From assembly GCF_001279005.1 (NCBI RefSeq), contig NZ_LGCN01000119.1, positions 186,001-250,000 on the forward strand: 64,000 bases of DNA, given 5' to 3'. The notes under the pieces were generated by a model, which worked only from the letters and a program-made list of their open reading frames with translations, was not told where the DNA came from and did no database searches. Positions 53,433-60,646 of the stretch are shown in pieces. Source of the DNA: Streptomyces caelestis. GTDB taxonomy: Bacteria > Actinomycetota > Actinomycetes > Streptomycetales > Streptomycetaceae. The position numbers were made by a program, and so were the translations under genes. Numbering within the stretch: position 1 is the stretch's first letter; the number at the start of each line of letters is the position of its first letter.

Positions 53433-54746
53433 CTAGGCGGTGCCCTCACGAGCGTCGAAGGCGCCGCCGACGCCCGGTCCCGGCTCCGCCGTGAGCGGCC
53501 GGACGACGGGGGAGCCGGTGGGCGCGGGGCCGCCCGCGTCCCCCGTCCCCGCGGTGGCGAAGGGCTTGCGCAGCAGGAGCAGGGCCGCGTCGTCGTGCAG
53601 CCGGCCACCCACGTGGTCCAGCAGATCCTGGTGCAGCGCGGCGAGCGTGCGGGCCGGCTCGTCGCACAGGTGCCGGGCCAGGCCCTCGGCCAGCGGGTAG
53701 AACTCACGCTCGGTGTCGCGGGCCTCCGTGACCCCGTCGGTGTAGAGCAGCAACTGGTCCCCCTCGTCGAGGGACACCACCTGGAGGCCGGGGGACTCGC
53801 CCGTCAGGGCGCGCAGCCCCAGGGGAGGCGCCGGGCGGACGGGGTCCACCGGCACCACCTCGGCGCCGCGGACCAGCAGCGGGGGAGCGTGTCCGCAGTT
53901 GACCACCTCCAGCCGCCCCGGCTCCGGGTAGCCGGCGACGACGGCGGTGACGAAGTCGTCGTCGCCGAGGTTGCGGGCCAGGCTCCGTTCGATCCGGGAG
54001 ACGACGTCCAGCAGCTCCGGCTCGTCGTGGGCGGCCTCCCGGAAGACACCGAGCACGAGGGCGGCCGTCCCCACCGCGGGCAGCCCCTTGCCGCGCACGT
54101 CGCCGACGATCATCCGGACCCCGTACGGAGTGGGGACGAGCGCGTAGAGGTCCCCGCCGATCCGGGCCTCCGCCGCCGCGGCGCTGTAGTGGACCGCCGT
54201 CCGGAACGGACCGACGGTCTCCGGGACGGGCACGAGCAGGGCGTGCTGCGCGGTCTCCGCGACGGAACGGACGGCGGCGAGCACCCGCTCCCGGCGGGCG
54301 CGCAGGACGCCGGCGAGCGTGCCGGCCAGGGCGACGGCCACCAGCGTGGAGAGGACGACGGCCAGCTCCGAGGCCGCCATCCCGCGCCGGACGCCGATGC
54401 CCGCGCCGAGGAGCGCGGCGAGGAGCCCGACCCCGAGGACGCCGGCCGGCCGGCTGGTGGCCGCCGCCAGCGCCGGACCGGCGGCGAGCAACGGCAGCCA
54501 CACCGTGCCCGTCCCGCCGACGAGGTCGACGAACACGACGGCGCAGACGATCAGTACGGAGAGGGCGGGGGTGCCGGCGACCCAGTGCGCGACGGCCCGT
54601 GCCCGGAGCGACCACGCGTGGCGGACCCCCCGTTCGTACTGCCGCATCGGCCGGTGGTCGCGTCCATGCTGACGGGCGTGACTCATGTGTCGTCCGCAGT
54701 CCTCACCTTTGCGCGGTGTGCGCGCATCCGTCATGTCTGACTCCAT
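53433..54746 (-). CDS. Membrane-anchored PP2C (SpoIIE-type) phosphatase
   Basis: 437 aa. A His/Arg-rich N-terminal 50 residues, then three or four transmembrane helices (about 57-170), then a SpoIIE PP2C domain (about 190-400) with RIGGDLYALV, VGDVRGKGLPAVG and HDDAALLLL metal motifs. No sensor domain other than the membrane region is seen. Start could be ATG 54746 or one of several downstream ATGs. It should dephosphorylate a STAS-type antagonist; no partner gene is adjacent. C-terminal 35 residues are low complexity. Confidence 0.87.
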   Translation of the reverse strand: MESDMTDARTPRKGEDCGRHMSHARQHGRDHRPMRQYERGVRHAWSLRARAVAHWVAGTPALSVLIVCAVVFVDLVGGTGTVWLPLLAAGPALAAATSRPAGVLGVGLLAALLGAGIGVRRGMAASELAVVLSTLVAVALAGTLAGVLRARRERVLAAVRSVAETAQHALLVPVPETVGPFRTAVHYSAAAAEARIGGDLYALVPTPYGVRMIVGDVRGKGLPAVGTAALVLGVFREAAHDEPELLDVVSRIERSLARNLGDDDFVTAVVAGYPEPGRLEVVNCGHAPPLLVRGAEVVPVDPVRPAPPLGLRALTGESPGLQVVSLDEGDQLLLYTDGVTEARDTEREFYPLAEGLARHLCDEPARTLAALHQDLLDHVGGRLHDDAALLLLRKPFATAGTGDAGGPAPTGSPVVRPLTAEPGPGVGGAFDAREGTA

Positions 54747-54787
54747 CAGGAAAGATGATGGTTGAGGACGTCACAAGGGGATGCTTT

Positions 54788-55540
54788 TCAGATAGTGAAC
54801 GACAGTCCCCGGGTCACCCGCCCGGCGGTCGGCAGGAGGCGCTCGCGGACCTCGTCGAGCCGGTGCAGCCGGTCCTTCGGCATGGAGACGCCGAGCGAGC
54901 CCAGGGTGTTCCCGCTGTAGACCGGCACCGCGATGCAGACGGTGCCCAGGGAGTACTCCTCCAGGTCGGTGACGGCCGGGGCCAGGGCGCTGCGCTCCAG
55001 CCGGCGGACCAGCTCCTCGGCCGTGGTGATCGTCCGCGGGGTGAGGTCGTTCAGCGGATGCCGGGAGAGGTACTCCCTGCGCGCCTCGTCGTCGAGCTCC
55101 CGGAGCACCGACTTGCCCAGCGCGGTGGCGTGCCCGGCGTCCTCGAACCCCACCCACAGCTCGGCCCGCGGGGTGCGGGGACCGTCGACGATCTCGGCGA
55201 CGCGGATCTCGCCGTCCTCGTAGAAGGTGAGGTAGGCGGCGCTGGACAGCTCGTCCCGCAGCGCGGCGAGCGCCGGGCGGACCCGGCTGAGCAGCGTCTG
55301 GCCGTGGCCCGCCGTGTGCAGGGTCTGGAACCGGTCGCCCAGGACGAATCCACCGTCCTCCAGCTTGCGCAGGTACCCGTCGTGCACCAGCGTGCGCAGC
55401 AGGTGGTAGGCCGTGGCCAGGGGCAGGCCCGTCTCCCGTGCCAGCTGTTTCGCCGGCGCGCCGTTGCGATGGGCGCTCACCGCCTCCAGCAGCCGGAAGG
55501 CCCGCTGCACGGAGGTGATGAGCGTCGGGCTCGCGCCCAT
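54788..55540 (-). CDS. IclR-family transcriptional regulator
   Basis: 250 aa. N-terminal winged helix (about 8-65, SVQRAFRLLEAVSAHRNGAPAKQLARETGLPLATAYHLLRTL) and a GAF-like IclR effector domain (about 80-245) with HATALGKSVLRELDDEARREYL. Start ATG 55540. Targets are not evident from position; the flanking genes encode a PP2C phosphatase and a small HTH-like protein. Confidence 0.9.
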   Translation of the reverse strand: MGASPTLITSVQRAFRLLEAVSAHRNGAPAKQLARETGLPLATAYHLLRTLVHDGYLRKLEDGGFVLGDRFQTLHTAGHGQTLLSRVRPALAALRDELSSAAYLTFYEDGEIRVAEIVDGPRTPRAELWVGFEDAGHATALGKSVLRELDDEARREYLSRHPLNDLTPRTITTAEELVRRLERSALAPAVTDLEEYSLGTVCIAVPVYSGNTLGSLGVSMPKDRLHRLDEVRERLLPTAGRVTRGLSFTI

Positions 55541-55621
55541 GGGACCAGCCTGCGCCGGCCGCCCGCCGCAGGCAAGACCGGCGTCGCTCCCGCTTCCCGC
55601 CGCGGCCGGACGCCGCGTCGC

Positions 55622-56044
55622 TCAGTGGGCCGCCGCCTTCACTGTCGTGAGGTCCTCACCGGTCAGTTCCGCGATCCGGTGGGCCGGAACCCCGGTGGCC
55701 AGCGCCCGCGTCAGCAGTCCGTCCCGTCCGTTCGTGCAGGACCGGTAGGCCAGCAGTTCCTCCTCCACCCGTGCCTGGTCCGGGGGAGTGAGTTCACCGC
55801 GCAGGCGGCTCAGCTCCTCGGCGCCGAGCGGAACGGGAAGGCGTTCGGTGCCCTCCGGAATGGCCCCCGTCTCCTCGGGCGGGAGGAGGCGCAACCGGGG
55901 GGAGGTGACGGTGACCCCCTGCGCGCCGAGCCAGGCCCGCACCGCCGGCGTGTCCAGGCAGGCGAGTTCCCCCACGGCGGTCAGGGGGACGCCGAGCGGT
56001 CCGTCCGCGTCGTCGAGCAGGACCAGGTAGGCGTCGTCGGTCAT
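55622..56044 (-). CDS. Small streptomycete protein, possibly DUF6003 family
   Basis: 140 aa, mostly acidic, opening MTDDAYLVLLDDADGPLG, with PAVRAWLGAQGV, LRLLPPEETGAIPEG and a C-terminal segment LLTRALATGVPAHRIAELTGEDLTTV that looks like a helix-turn-helix. Start ATG 56044 follows AGGAAGGGAC. I recall similar sequences as DUF6003, without certainty. Function unknown; a DNA-binding or adaptor role is possible. Confidence 0.65.
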   Translation of the reverse strand: MTDDAYLVLLDDADGPLGVPLTAVGELACLDTPAVRAWLGAQGVTVTSPRLRLLPPEETGAIPEGTERLPVPLGAEELSRLRGELTPPDQARVEEELLAYRSCTNGRDGLLTRALATGVPAHRIAELTGEDLTTVKAAAH

Positions 56045-56180
56045 GTCCGGATGTCCCTTCCTCACGGGAAAGCGGTCACTGATCGCAGCTCCTCTACCCC
56101 GTGAAGGCACTCTCACCGCGCACCGCCCACCATGGGGTGACCACCGTCCCGCGACCTCGGTCCGGCCGTGGCTCGTCGGC

Positions 56181-56212
56181 GGAAGCCCCGGAAGCCCCGG
56201 AAGCCCCGGAAG
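56181..56212. repeat. 9-bp tandem repeat
   Basis: Three copies of GGAAGCCCC (56181-56207) followed by a partial fourth, in the 276-bp gap behind the GH16 gene. Confidence 0.9.
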
Positions 56213-56255
56213 GTTGCGTGAACGCGGGGGAACGGACGGGCGCCCACCGGAATGC

Positions 56256-56284
56256 GGCCGGGTCCGCACGGAGCGGACCCGGCC
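56256..56284 (-). terminator. Terminator of the GH16 gene
   Basis: Perfect 11-bp stem GGCCGGGTCCG/CGGACCCGGCC (56256-56266 with 56274-56284), loop of 7, 36 nt downstream of the GH16 stop. Confidence 0.8.
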
Positions 56285-56320
56285 GGCGGGTTGGCGGGGA
56301 TCACGCCGCCGCGCGAGGGC

Positions 56321-57727
56321 TCAGGGAGCGGGGACCTCGTCCACGAAGGACGTGCCGGCGTCACGGTACGCGTCGATCCTCGCGGACACCTGGGCCGGGG
56401 TGAGCACCTGGTCCTTGACGTGCAGCACGTAGTCGACCTGCTGGTCGTAGGCGCGGGGTGTGGTCGACGTCTGGCCGTCGAGGTCGATCAGCCACTGGTT
56501 GAAGTTGATCGACATCGGGCGCTCGGGCAGGTACGCGGCGTCGTGGGTGCCGAAGTGCTGCCCGTCCACGTAATAGGTGATGGCGGTGTCGTCGATGGTC
56601 ACGACGAGGTCGTGCCAGCCGGCGAAGCTGCGCCGGCTCTCGCTGTGCTGGTTGACGGCCTGCCAGGGATCGGGATCGTAGGTCTCCCACGAGGTCGTGT
56701 ACAGGATGTTGGACGGCTCGCCCCAGCCCCCGTTGGGCAGGTACTCGAAGTCGTACTCGGCGTAGTCGTCGGCCATCGGGGCCTTGAGGTCGTTGATGGT
56801 GAAGAAGGTCTGGACGACGCGGTCGCCGTCGGGGCCGTACTTCGGGGCGTCGGAGAACCGCACCCGGGCGGCGTAGGTGCCGTTCCTGAACTTCATGCTC
56901 CTGGTGAGGACTTCGGTGTGGACGGTGGAGGCGCCGGTGCCGGCGGTGGAGGTCTCCAGGTTCATCACCGAGTTGCCGTCCGAGGCGCTGAAGGTGACCT
57001 TGGACGGGTCCCAGGCCGCGCCGGGCACGCCGGGGCCGCCGGAGTTGGAGCGCACGCTCCAGCCGTGCGCGGAGAGCGCCGGGTCGGTGTGCGAGGTGTA
57101 GGCGAAGTCGTCGAACAGGGTCTGGCCGCCGCCTGGTGGGTCGGTCTGGTCGTCACCCTCGGGGGCCGTGCCCCACACGGTGGCGTCGGCGAGCCGGGCG
57201 GTGACCCTGTTCCAGTCGGCGTACGAGGTCTGGGCGCCGCCGAAGGAGTAGTCGTCGCTCTGCCGCAGCGTCCGCCAGTCGGCCCGGTGGAAGCGCAGTT
57301 GCATGTCCCCGGTGTCGGCGCCGGGGACCAGCGATCCGGCGGACGCGGTGAACCCGATCTCCAGGTAGCGGTCGGCCGTCGCCGTGGGGTGGGCGAGCGT
57401 CCCGAACGTGCCGGTGACGGCGGAGCAGCCCCTGACCGCCCAGGAGCAGGCGAAGCGGTACGAGGCGTCCGGGGAGTCGGCCTTGAAGTAGTAGCGGATC
57501 TTTACCTGGCTCAACTGCACGGTGGTGGAACCGGTGTTGCGGACCTTGAACCAGGGCTCGCTCTGGTCGGCGGTGGCCCCGCCGGAGCCGGTGCGGTACT
57601 GGACGGCGAGGGCGCCGTCCGCGGCGGCGGCGGTGGTGGCGGGGAGGCCGGCCAGGGCGGCGCCGCCGAGCAGGGCGGTCAGCGCGAGTGCCGCTCGGGT
57701 GCGGCGGCCGGTGGGACGAGTGTTCAT
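56321..57727 (-). CDS. Secreted CBM3 - GH16-like glycoside hydrolase
   Basis: 468 aa. Signal peptide 1-36; CBM3 cellulose-binding module about 38-187 (LAVQYRTGSGGATADQSEPWFKVRNTG, VKIRYYFKAD); Pro/Gly/Asp linker; GH16-like jelly roll about 203-445, with the catalytic box E-Y-D-F-E at residues 324-328 inside DDYAEYDFEYLPNGG. ATG 57727 follows AAAGGAAC. It should act on beta-glucans or xyloglucan at cellulose surfaces; exact specificity cannot be read. Divergent to a GntR regulator with ACCAGT direct repeats between them. Confidence 0.82.
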   Translation of the reverse strand: MNTRPTGRRTRAALALTALLGGAALAGLPATTAAAADGALAVQYRTGSGGATADQSEPWFKVRNTGSTTVQLSQVKIRYYFKADSPDASYRFACSWAVRGCSAVTGTFGTLAHPTATADRYLEIGFTASAGSLVPGADTGDMQLRFHRADWRTLRQSDDYSFGGAQTSYADWNRVTARLADATVWGTAPEGDDQTDPPGGGQTLFDDFAYTSHTDPALSAHGWSVRSNSGGPGVPGAAWDPSKVTFSASDGNSVMNLETSTAGTGASTVHTEVLTRSMKFRNGTYAARVRFSDAPKYGPDGDRVVQTFFTINDLKAPMADDYAEYDFEYLPNGGWGEPSNILYTTSWETYDPDPWQAVNQHSESRRSFAGWHDLVVTIDDTAITYYVDGQHFGTHDAAYLPERPMSINFNQWLIDLDGQTSTTPRAYDQQVDYVLHVKDQVLTPAQVSARIDAYRDAGTSFVDEVPAP

Positions 57728-57880
57728 CCGTGTTCCTTTCGCTGTGGGGGTGGCGCACGGTGGATCGTCTGTGCGGCGTGTGCGGGTGCCGCCTCGTGCC
57801 ATGGAGCGCGAGGGGTGGCTCGGACCCTCGCGGGACACGGACGGACGGCGGGCGGCGGTACACGCACGACCCTCGGGGCT

Positions 57881-58032
57881 GACCAGTTGGGCTCCGAGGC
57901 TTTACCAGTCGATGTCGAACGAAGGTGGCATGGACCAATGGGGCCGTCAACCCTCCTGGCACGTGCGGCACTTGGCGTCCTCGAGTGGGTTTTCCCGACC
58001 GGTGGACCAGTTATGGTCGAGGACGTACCAGT
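57881..58032 (+). promoter_or_regulatory. Array of (G/T)ACCAGT direct repeats in the GH16/GntR divergent promoter
   Basis: Same-orientation heptamers occur at 57881-57887 (GACCAGT), 57903-57909 (TACCAGT), 57933-57939 (GACCAAT), 58005-58011 (GACCAGT) and 58026-58032 (TACCAGT). Two pairs are spaced 21-22 bp, about two helical turns. One also forms GACCA-GTTA-TGGTC. GACCAGT equals half of the DasR site. Probable binding region of the adjacent GntR protein. The whole gap 57728-58084 holds no gene. Confidence 0.55.
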
Positions 58033-58084
58033 GCCACGACGGCCCCACGGCCCGCCGGTCCGACGACGAACGAGGGTCCCCCGT

Positions 58085-58930
58085 ATGGAGATCGATCCCG
58101 CCGCATCAGGCGCCGTGCTCAAGCGTGAACGGGTCCGCGACGCGATCCTCGAGCTCATCGAGGTCCGGCGTCCCGGCGACGCCATCCCCTCGGAACGCAG
58201 CCTGTGCGCCCGGCTCGGCGTCTCCCGGCCCACGCTGCGCGCCGCCGTGGACGAACTCGTGGTCGCGGGGCTGCTGGTGCGCGAGCACGGCCGCGGCATG
58301 TTCGTCGCCGCCGAGAAGATCACCCAGGAACTGGTCCCCGGACGGGGCTCCTTCGCCGTGCCGCGGGCCGGCGGGGTGTGGACCAGCCGGGTCCTGGAGC
58401 TGCGCACCCTCCCGGCCGGCGCGCGGGTGGGCCGCAGACTGCGTCTGTCGCCCGCGGCGCGGATCCGGTACGTGGCCCGCCTCCGGCTGGTCGACGGCTC
58501 GCCCATGGCCATCGAGTACCTGCACGTCCCGGCGGACCTCGTGCCGGAGCTGACCAGGGAGGAACTGGAACAGGGCGATCTGTACGAGCACTTCCGCGAC
58601 CGCCACGGTGTGCGGGTCGGCGAGGCGGTGCAGTCCATCGAGCCCACCGTGGTGACCCGCGCGGAGGCGGATCTGCTCGAAGTGCCCGAGCTGTCGCCCG
58701 CCCTGCTGTTCGAACGCCTCACCACCGACACCGGTGACCGCCCGGTCGAGTACGTCCACTCGCTCTACCGGGGAGACCGGTACCGCATCGTCTCGCGGCT
58801 CGCTCTCGCTCCCCGCACCGTCCCCGCGCCGCCGCCCGGAGGACACCACCCCGGCATCCCTCCCGGGGACTTCCCGTCCGGCGGGCCGGTCGCCCTCTCC
58901 ACACGCGGCGTGGTGCAGAACGACCGGTGA
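58085..58930 (+). CDS. GntR/HutC-family transcriptional regulator
   Basis: 281 aa. Winged helix about 14-72 (VRDAILELIEVRRPGDAIPSERSLCARLGVSRPTLRAAVDELV and HGRGMFVA) followed by a UTRA ligand domain (about 95-235). The last 40 residues are Pro/Gly-rich and probably disordered. ATG 58085 follows GAGGG. Divergent to the CBM3-GH16 gene and therefore its likely regulator. A short stem after the gene (58931-58951) probably terminates it, so it is not co-transcribed with the polyene-type genes. Confidence 0.86.
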   Translation: MEIDPAASGAVLKRERVRDAILELIEVRRPGDAIPSERSLCARLGVSRPTLRAAVDELVVAGLLVREHGRGMFVAAEKITQELVPGRGSFAVPRAGGVWTSRVLELRTLPAGARVGRRLRLSPAARIRYVARLRLVDGSPMAIEYLHVPADLVPELTREELEQGDLYEHFRDRHGVRVGEAVQSIEPTVVTRAEADLLEVPELSPALLFERLTTDTGDRPVEYVHSLYRGDRYRIVSRLALAPRTVPAPPPGGHHPGIPPGDFPSGGPVALSTRGVVQNDR

Positions 58931-58951
58931 GCCGGCGAGGGCCCCGCCGGC
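58931..58951 (+). terminator. Stem-loop after the GntR gene
   Basis: 7-bp stem GCCGGCG/CGCCGGC (58931-58937 with 58945-58951) directly after the stop. Confidence 0.5.
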
Positions 58952-59000
58952 GGCCTCGTGCCGGGGGAAGCGCGCCAGGTGTCCGCCCGTCCCCCGAAGA

Positions 59001-59016
59001 CTCGGAAATTCCTTAG
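59001..59016. promoter_or_regulatory. Candidate PAS-LuxR (PimM/AmphRIV-type) operator 1
   Basis: CTCGGAAATTCCTTAG matches 14 of 16 positions of the polyene PAS-LuxR operator CTVGGGAWWTCCCBAG (consensus recalled from work on PimM and its orthologues). It lies 201 nt upstream of the GDP-mannose dehydratase start in an otherwise gene-free gap (58931-59217). Confidence 0.6.
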
Positions 59017-59217
59017 CCGTTTCGGTGCTTGCATGGCTGCCACGAGGACGGCTCGTGAGTCAGCGCGGACCGCGCGTCTCGGTATGCGGCAGGACCGGCC
59101 CTCCGGCCGGTGCGCCAGAGGGTGCGCGTCTCGCGTCGAAGGCCGCCGCTTCCGGTCCGCGGGCGCGGTGCGGACTCCCGCCGACCGGTCCTCCCCGTGG
59201 CGGTGGAAAGAGAGAAG

Positions 59218-60255
59218 ATGTCCAAGCGCGCACTGATCACCGGAATCACCGGACAGGACGGCTCGTACCTGGCGGAACACCTGCTGAGCCAGGGGTACCG
59301 GGTGTGGGGGCTCTGCCGTGGCCAGGCCAATCCGCGAAGGGACCGGATCGCCGAGCTGATCCCCGGCCTGTCCTTCGTGGACGGCGACCTGATGGACCAG
59401 GGCAGCCTGGTCTCCGCGGTCGACCTGGTCCAGCCCGACGAGGTCTACAACCTGGGGGCCGTCTCGTTCGTCCCCATGTCCTGGCAGCAGCCCGAACTGG
59501 TCACCGAGGTCAACGGCACCGGCGTGCTGCGCATGCTCGAGGCCATCCGCATGGTCAGCGGACTCAGCAAGTCCTCCGGCGGCGGCCCCCGGGGCCAGAT
59601 CCGCTTCTACCAGGCGTCGTCCTCGGAGATGTTCGGCCAGGTCGCCGAGAGCCCGCAGAGCGAGACGACCCGCTTCCACCCGCGCAGCCCGTACGGCGTG
59701 GCCAAGACCTTCGGCCACTACATCACCCGCAACTACCGCGAGTCGTTCGGGATGTACGGCGTCTCCGGCATCCTCTTCAACCACGAGTCCCCGCGCCGCG
59801 GCGCCGAGTTCGTGACCCGGAAGATCACCCTGGCCGTGGCCCAGATCAAGCTGGGCCTGATGGACAAGGTCAGCCTCGGCAACCTGGACGCCGAGCGCGA
59901 CTGGGGCTTCGCCGGCGACTACGTGCGCGCCATGCACCTGATGCTCCAGCAGGAGGAGCCCGGCGACTACGTCGTGGGCACCGGGCGGATGCACACGGTG
60001 CGCGACGCCGCACGCATCGCCTTCGAGCACGTGGGCCTGGACTGGCGCGACCACGTGGTGATCGACCCCGGCCTGGTGCGGCCCGCCGAGGTCGAGACGC
60101 TGTGCGCCGATTCGACCAACGCCCGCAAGGAGCTGGGCTGGGAGCCCGAGGTCGACTTCGAGCAGCTGATGTGCATGATGGTCGAGTCCGACCTGCGCCA
60201 GGCCTCCCGCGACCGCGACTACAGCCGGCTGGTGGCCGCCACCGGCAGCTGGTAG
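59218..60255 (+). CDS. GDP-mannose 4,6-dehydratase, polyene DIII type
   Basis: 345 aa short-chain dehydrogenase/extended fold. NAD(P) motif GITGQDGSYLAEHLL at residues 9-23, catalytic ASSSEMFG and Tyr159-x3-Lys163 (YGVAKTFGHYITRNYRE). It makes GDP-4-keto-6-deoxymannose, the first step towards mycosamine in polyenes. ATG 59218 follows GGAAAGAGAGAAG. It lies directly before a modular PKS gene on the same strand, as nysDIII and amphDIII lie before nysI and amphI. A primary-metabolism GDP-fucose/rhamnose role is possible but less likely, because PAS-LuxR-type boxes precede both genes. Confidence 0.88.
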   Translation: MSKRALITGITGQDGSYLAEHLLSQGYRVWGLCRGQANPRRDRIAELIPGLSFVDGDLMDQGSLVSAVDLVQPDEVYNLGAVSFVPMSWQQPELVTEVNGTGVLRMLEAIRMVSGLSKSSGGGPRGQIRFYQASSSEMFGQVAESPQSETTRFHPRSPYGVAKTFGHYITRNYRESFGMYGVSGILFNHESPRRGAEFVTRKITLAVAQIKLGLMDKVSLGNLDAERDWGFAGDYVRAMHLMLQQEEPGDYVVGTGRMHTVRDAARIAFEHVGLDWRDHVVIDPGLVRPAEVETLCADSTNARKELGWEPEVDFEQLMCMMVESDLRQASRDRDYSRLVAATGSW

Positions 60256-60292
60256 GCCCGTCCGGCCGTCGGGCCGCCCCGCGCCCCGGCGC

Positions 60293-60357
60293 CACACACT
60301 AGGGATTTCCGCAGACGTACCGCCCGAGACTGGGCCCATGGTCTGCGGAAGTGTGTG
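60293..60357. repeat. Bulged 17-bp inverted repeat upstream of the PKS gene
   Basis: Left arm CACACAC (60293-60299) + TAGGGAT (60300-60306) + TTCCGCAGAC (60307-60316); right arm GTCTGCGGAA (60341-60350) + GTGTGTG (60351-60357). The arms pair perfectly over 17 bp except for the 7-nt TAGGGAT bulge. As RNA it could terminate the dehydratase mRNA; as DNA it contains the PAS-LuxR-like box. Confidence 0.8.
60299..60314. promoter_or_regulatory. Candidate PAS-LuxR (PimM/AmphRIV-type) operator 2
   Basis: CTAGGGATTTCCGCAG matches 15 of 16 positions of CTVGGGAWWTCCCBAG. It sits 333 nt upstream of the PKS start and 44 nt after the dehydratase stop. The presumptive regulator gene is not in the window. 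Confidence 0.68.
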
Positions 60358-60362
60358 CACGG

Positions 60363-60381
60363 CACGCGCGCTGCGCGCGTG
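60363..60381. repeat. Perfect palindrome in the PKS leader region
   Basis: CACGCGCGC-T-GCGCGCGTG, 9-bp arms around one base, 6 nt after the bulged inverted repeat. The one-base centre suggests a DNA-level element more than a terminator. Apart from these repeats the 391-bp gap 60256-60646 shows no supported gene. Confidence 0.6.
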
Positions 60382-60646
60382 GTGCGAAGGAGTCGCCGCG
60401 GCGGTCCCCGCCCGGCGCGGTGCCGGGGACCGGCCACGGACGGGCGGACCCCGGCACCGCGTACGGCCCGGCCCGCCCGGCGCGTGACTCCCGCACCGGC
60501 CGCGCCCCACCGGCCCGGCCCCCCGCTCTCCTCCCTCCCGCCTTCCGACACCCCGGCCGTCCCGCCGAACGGCCGCCCCGAACACCCGGTGTCCCCGCCG
60601 GACCGCCAGCCGTCCGCCGGTCTTCTTCCAGATGGGTTGCGTTGAA

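Noticed and set aside
54755..54775. Shared motif ATGGTNGAGGACGT at 54760 and 58013
   Set aside because: Similar 14-mers occur before two unrelated genes in different orientation to transcription; probably chance in GC-rich DNA.
58005..58018. Classical DasR site
   Set aside because: GACCA-GTTA-TGGTC has the half-sites in inverted order compared with ACTGGTCTAGACCAGT, and the other copies are direct repeats.
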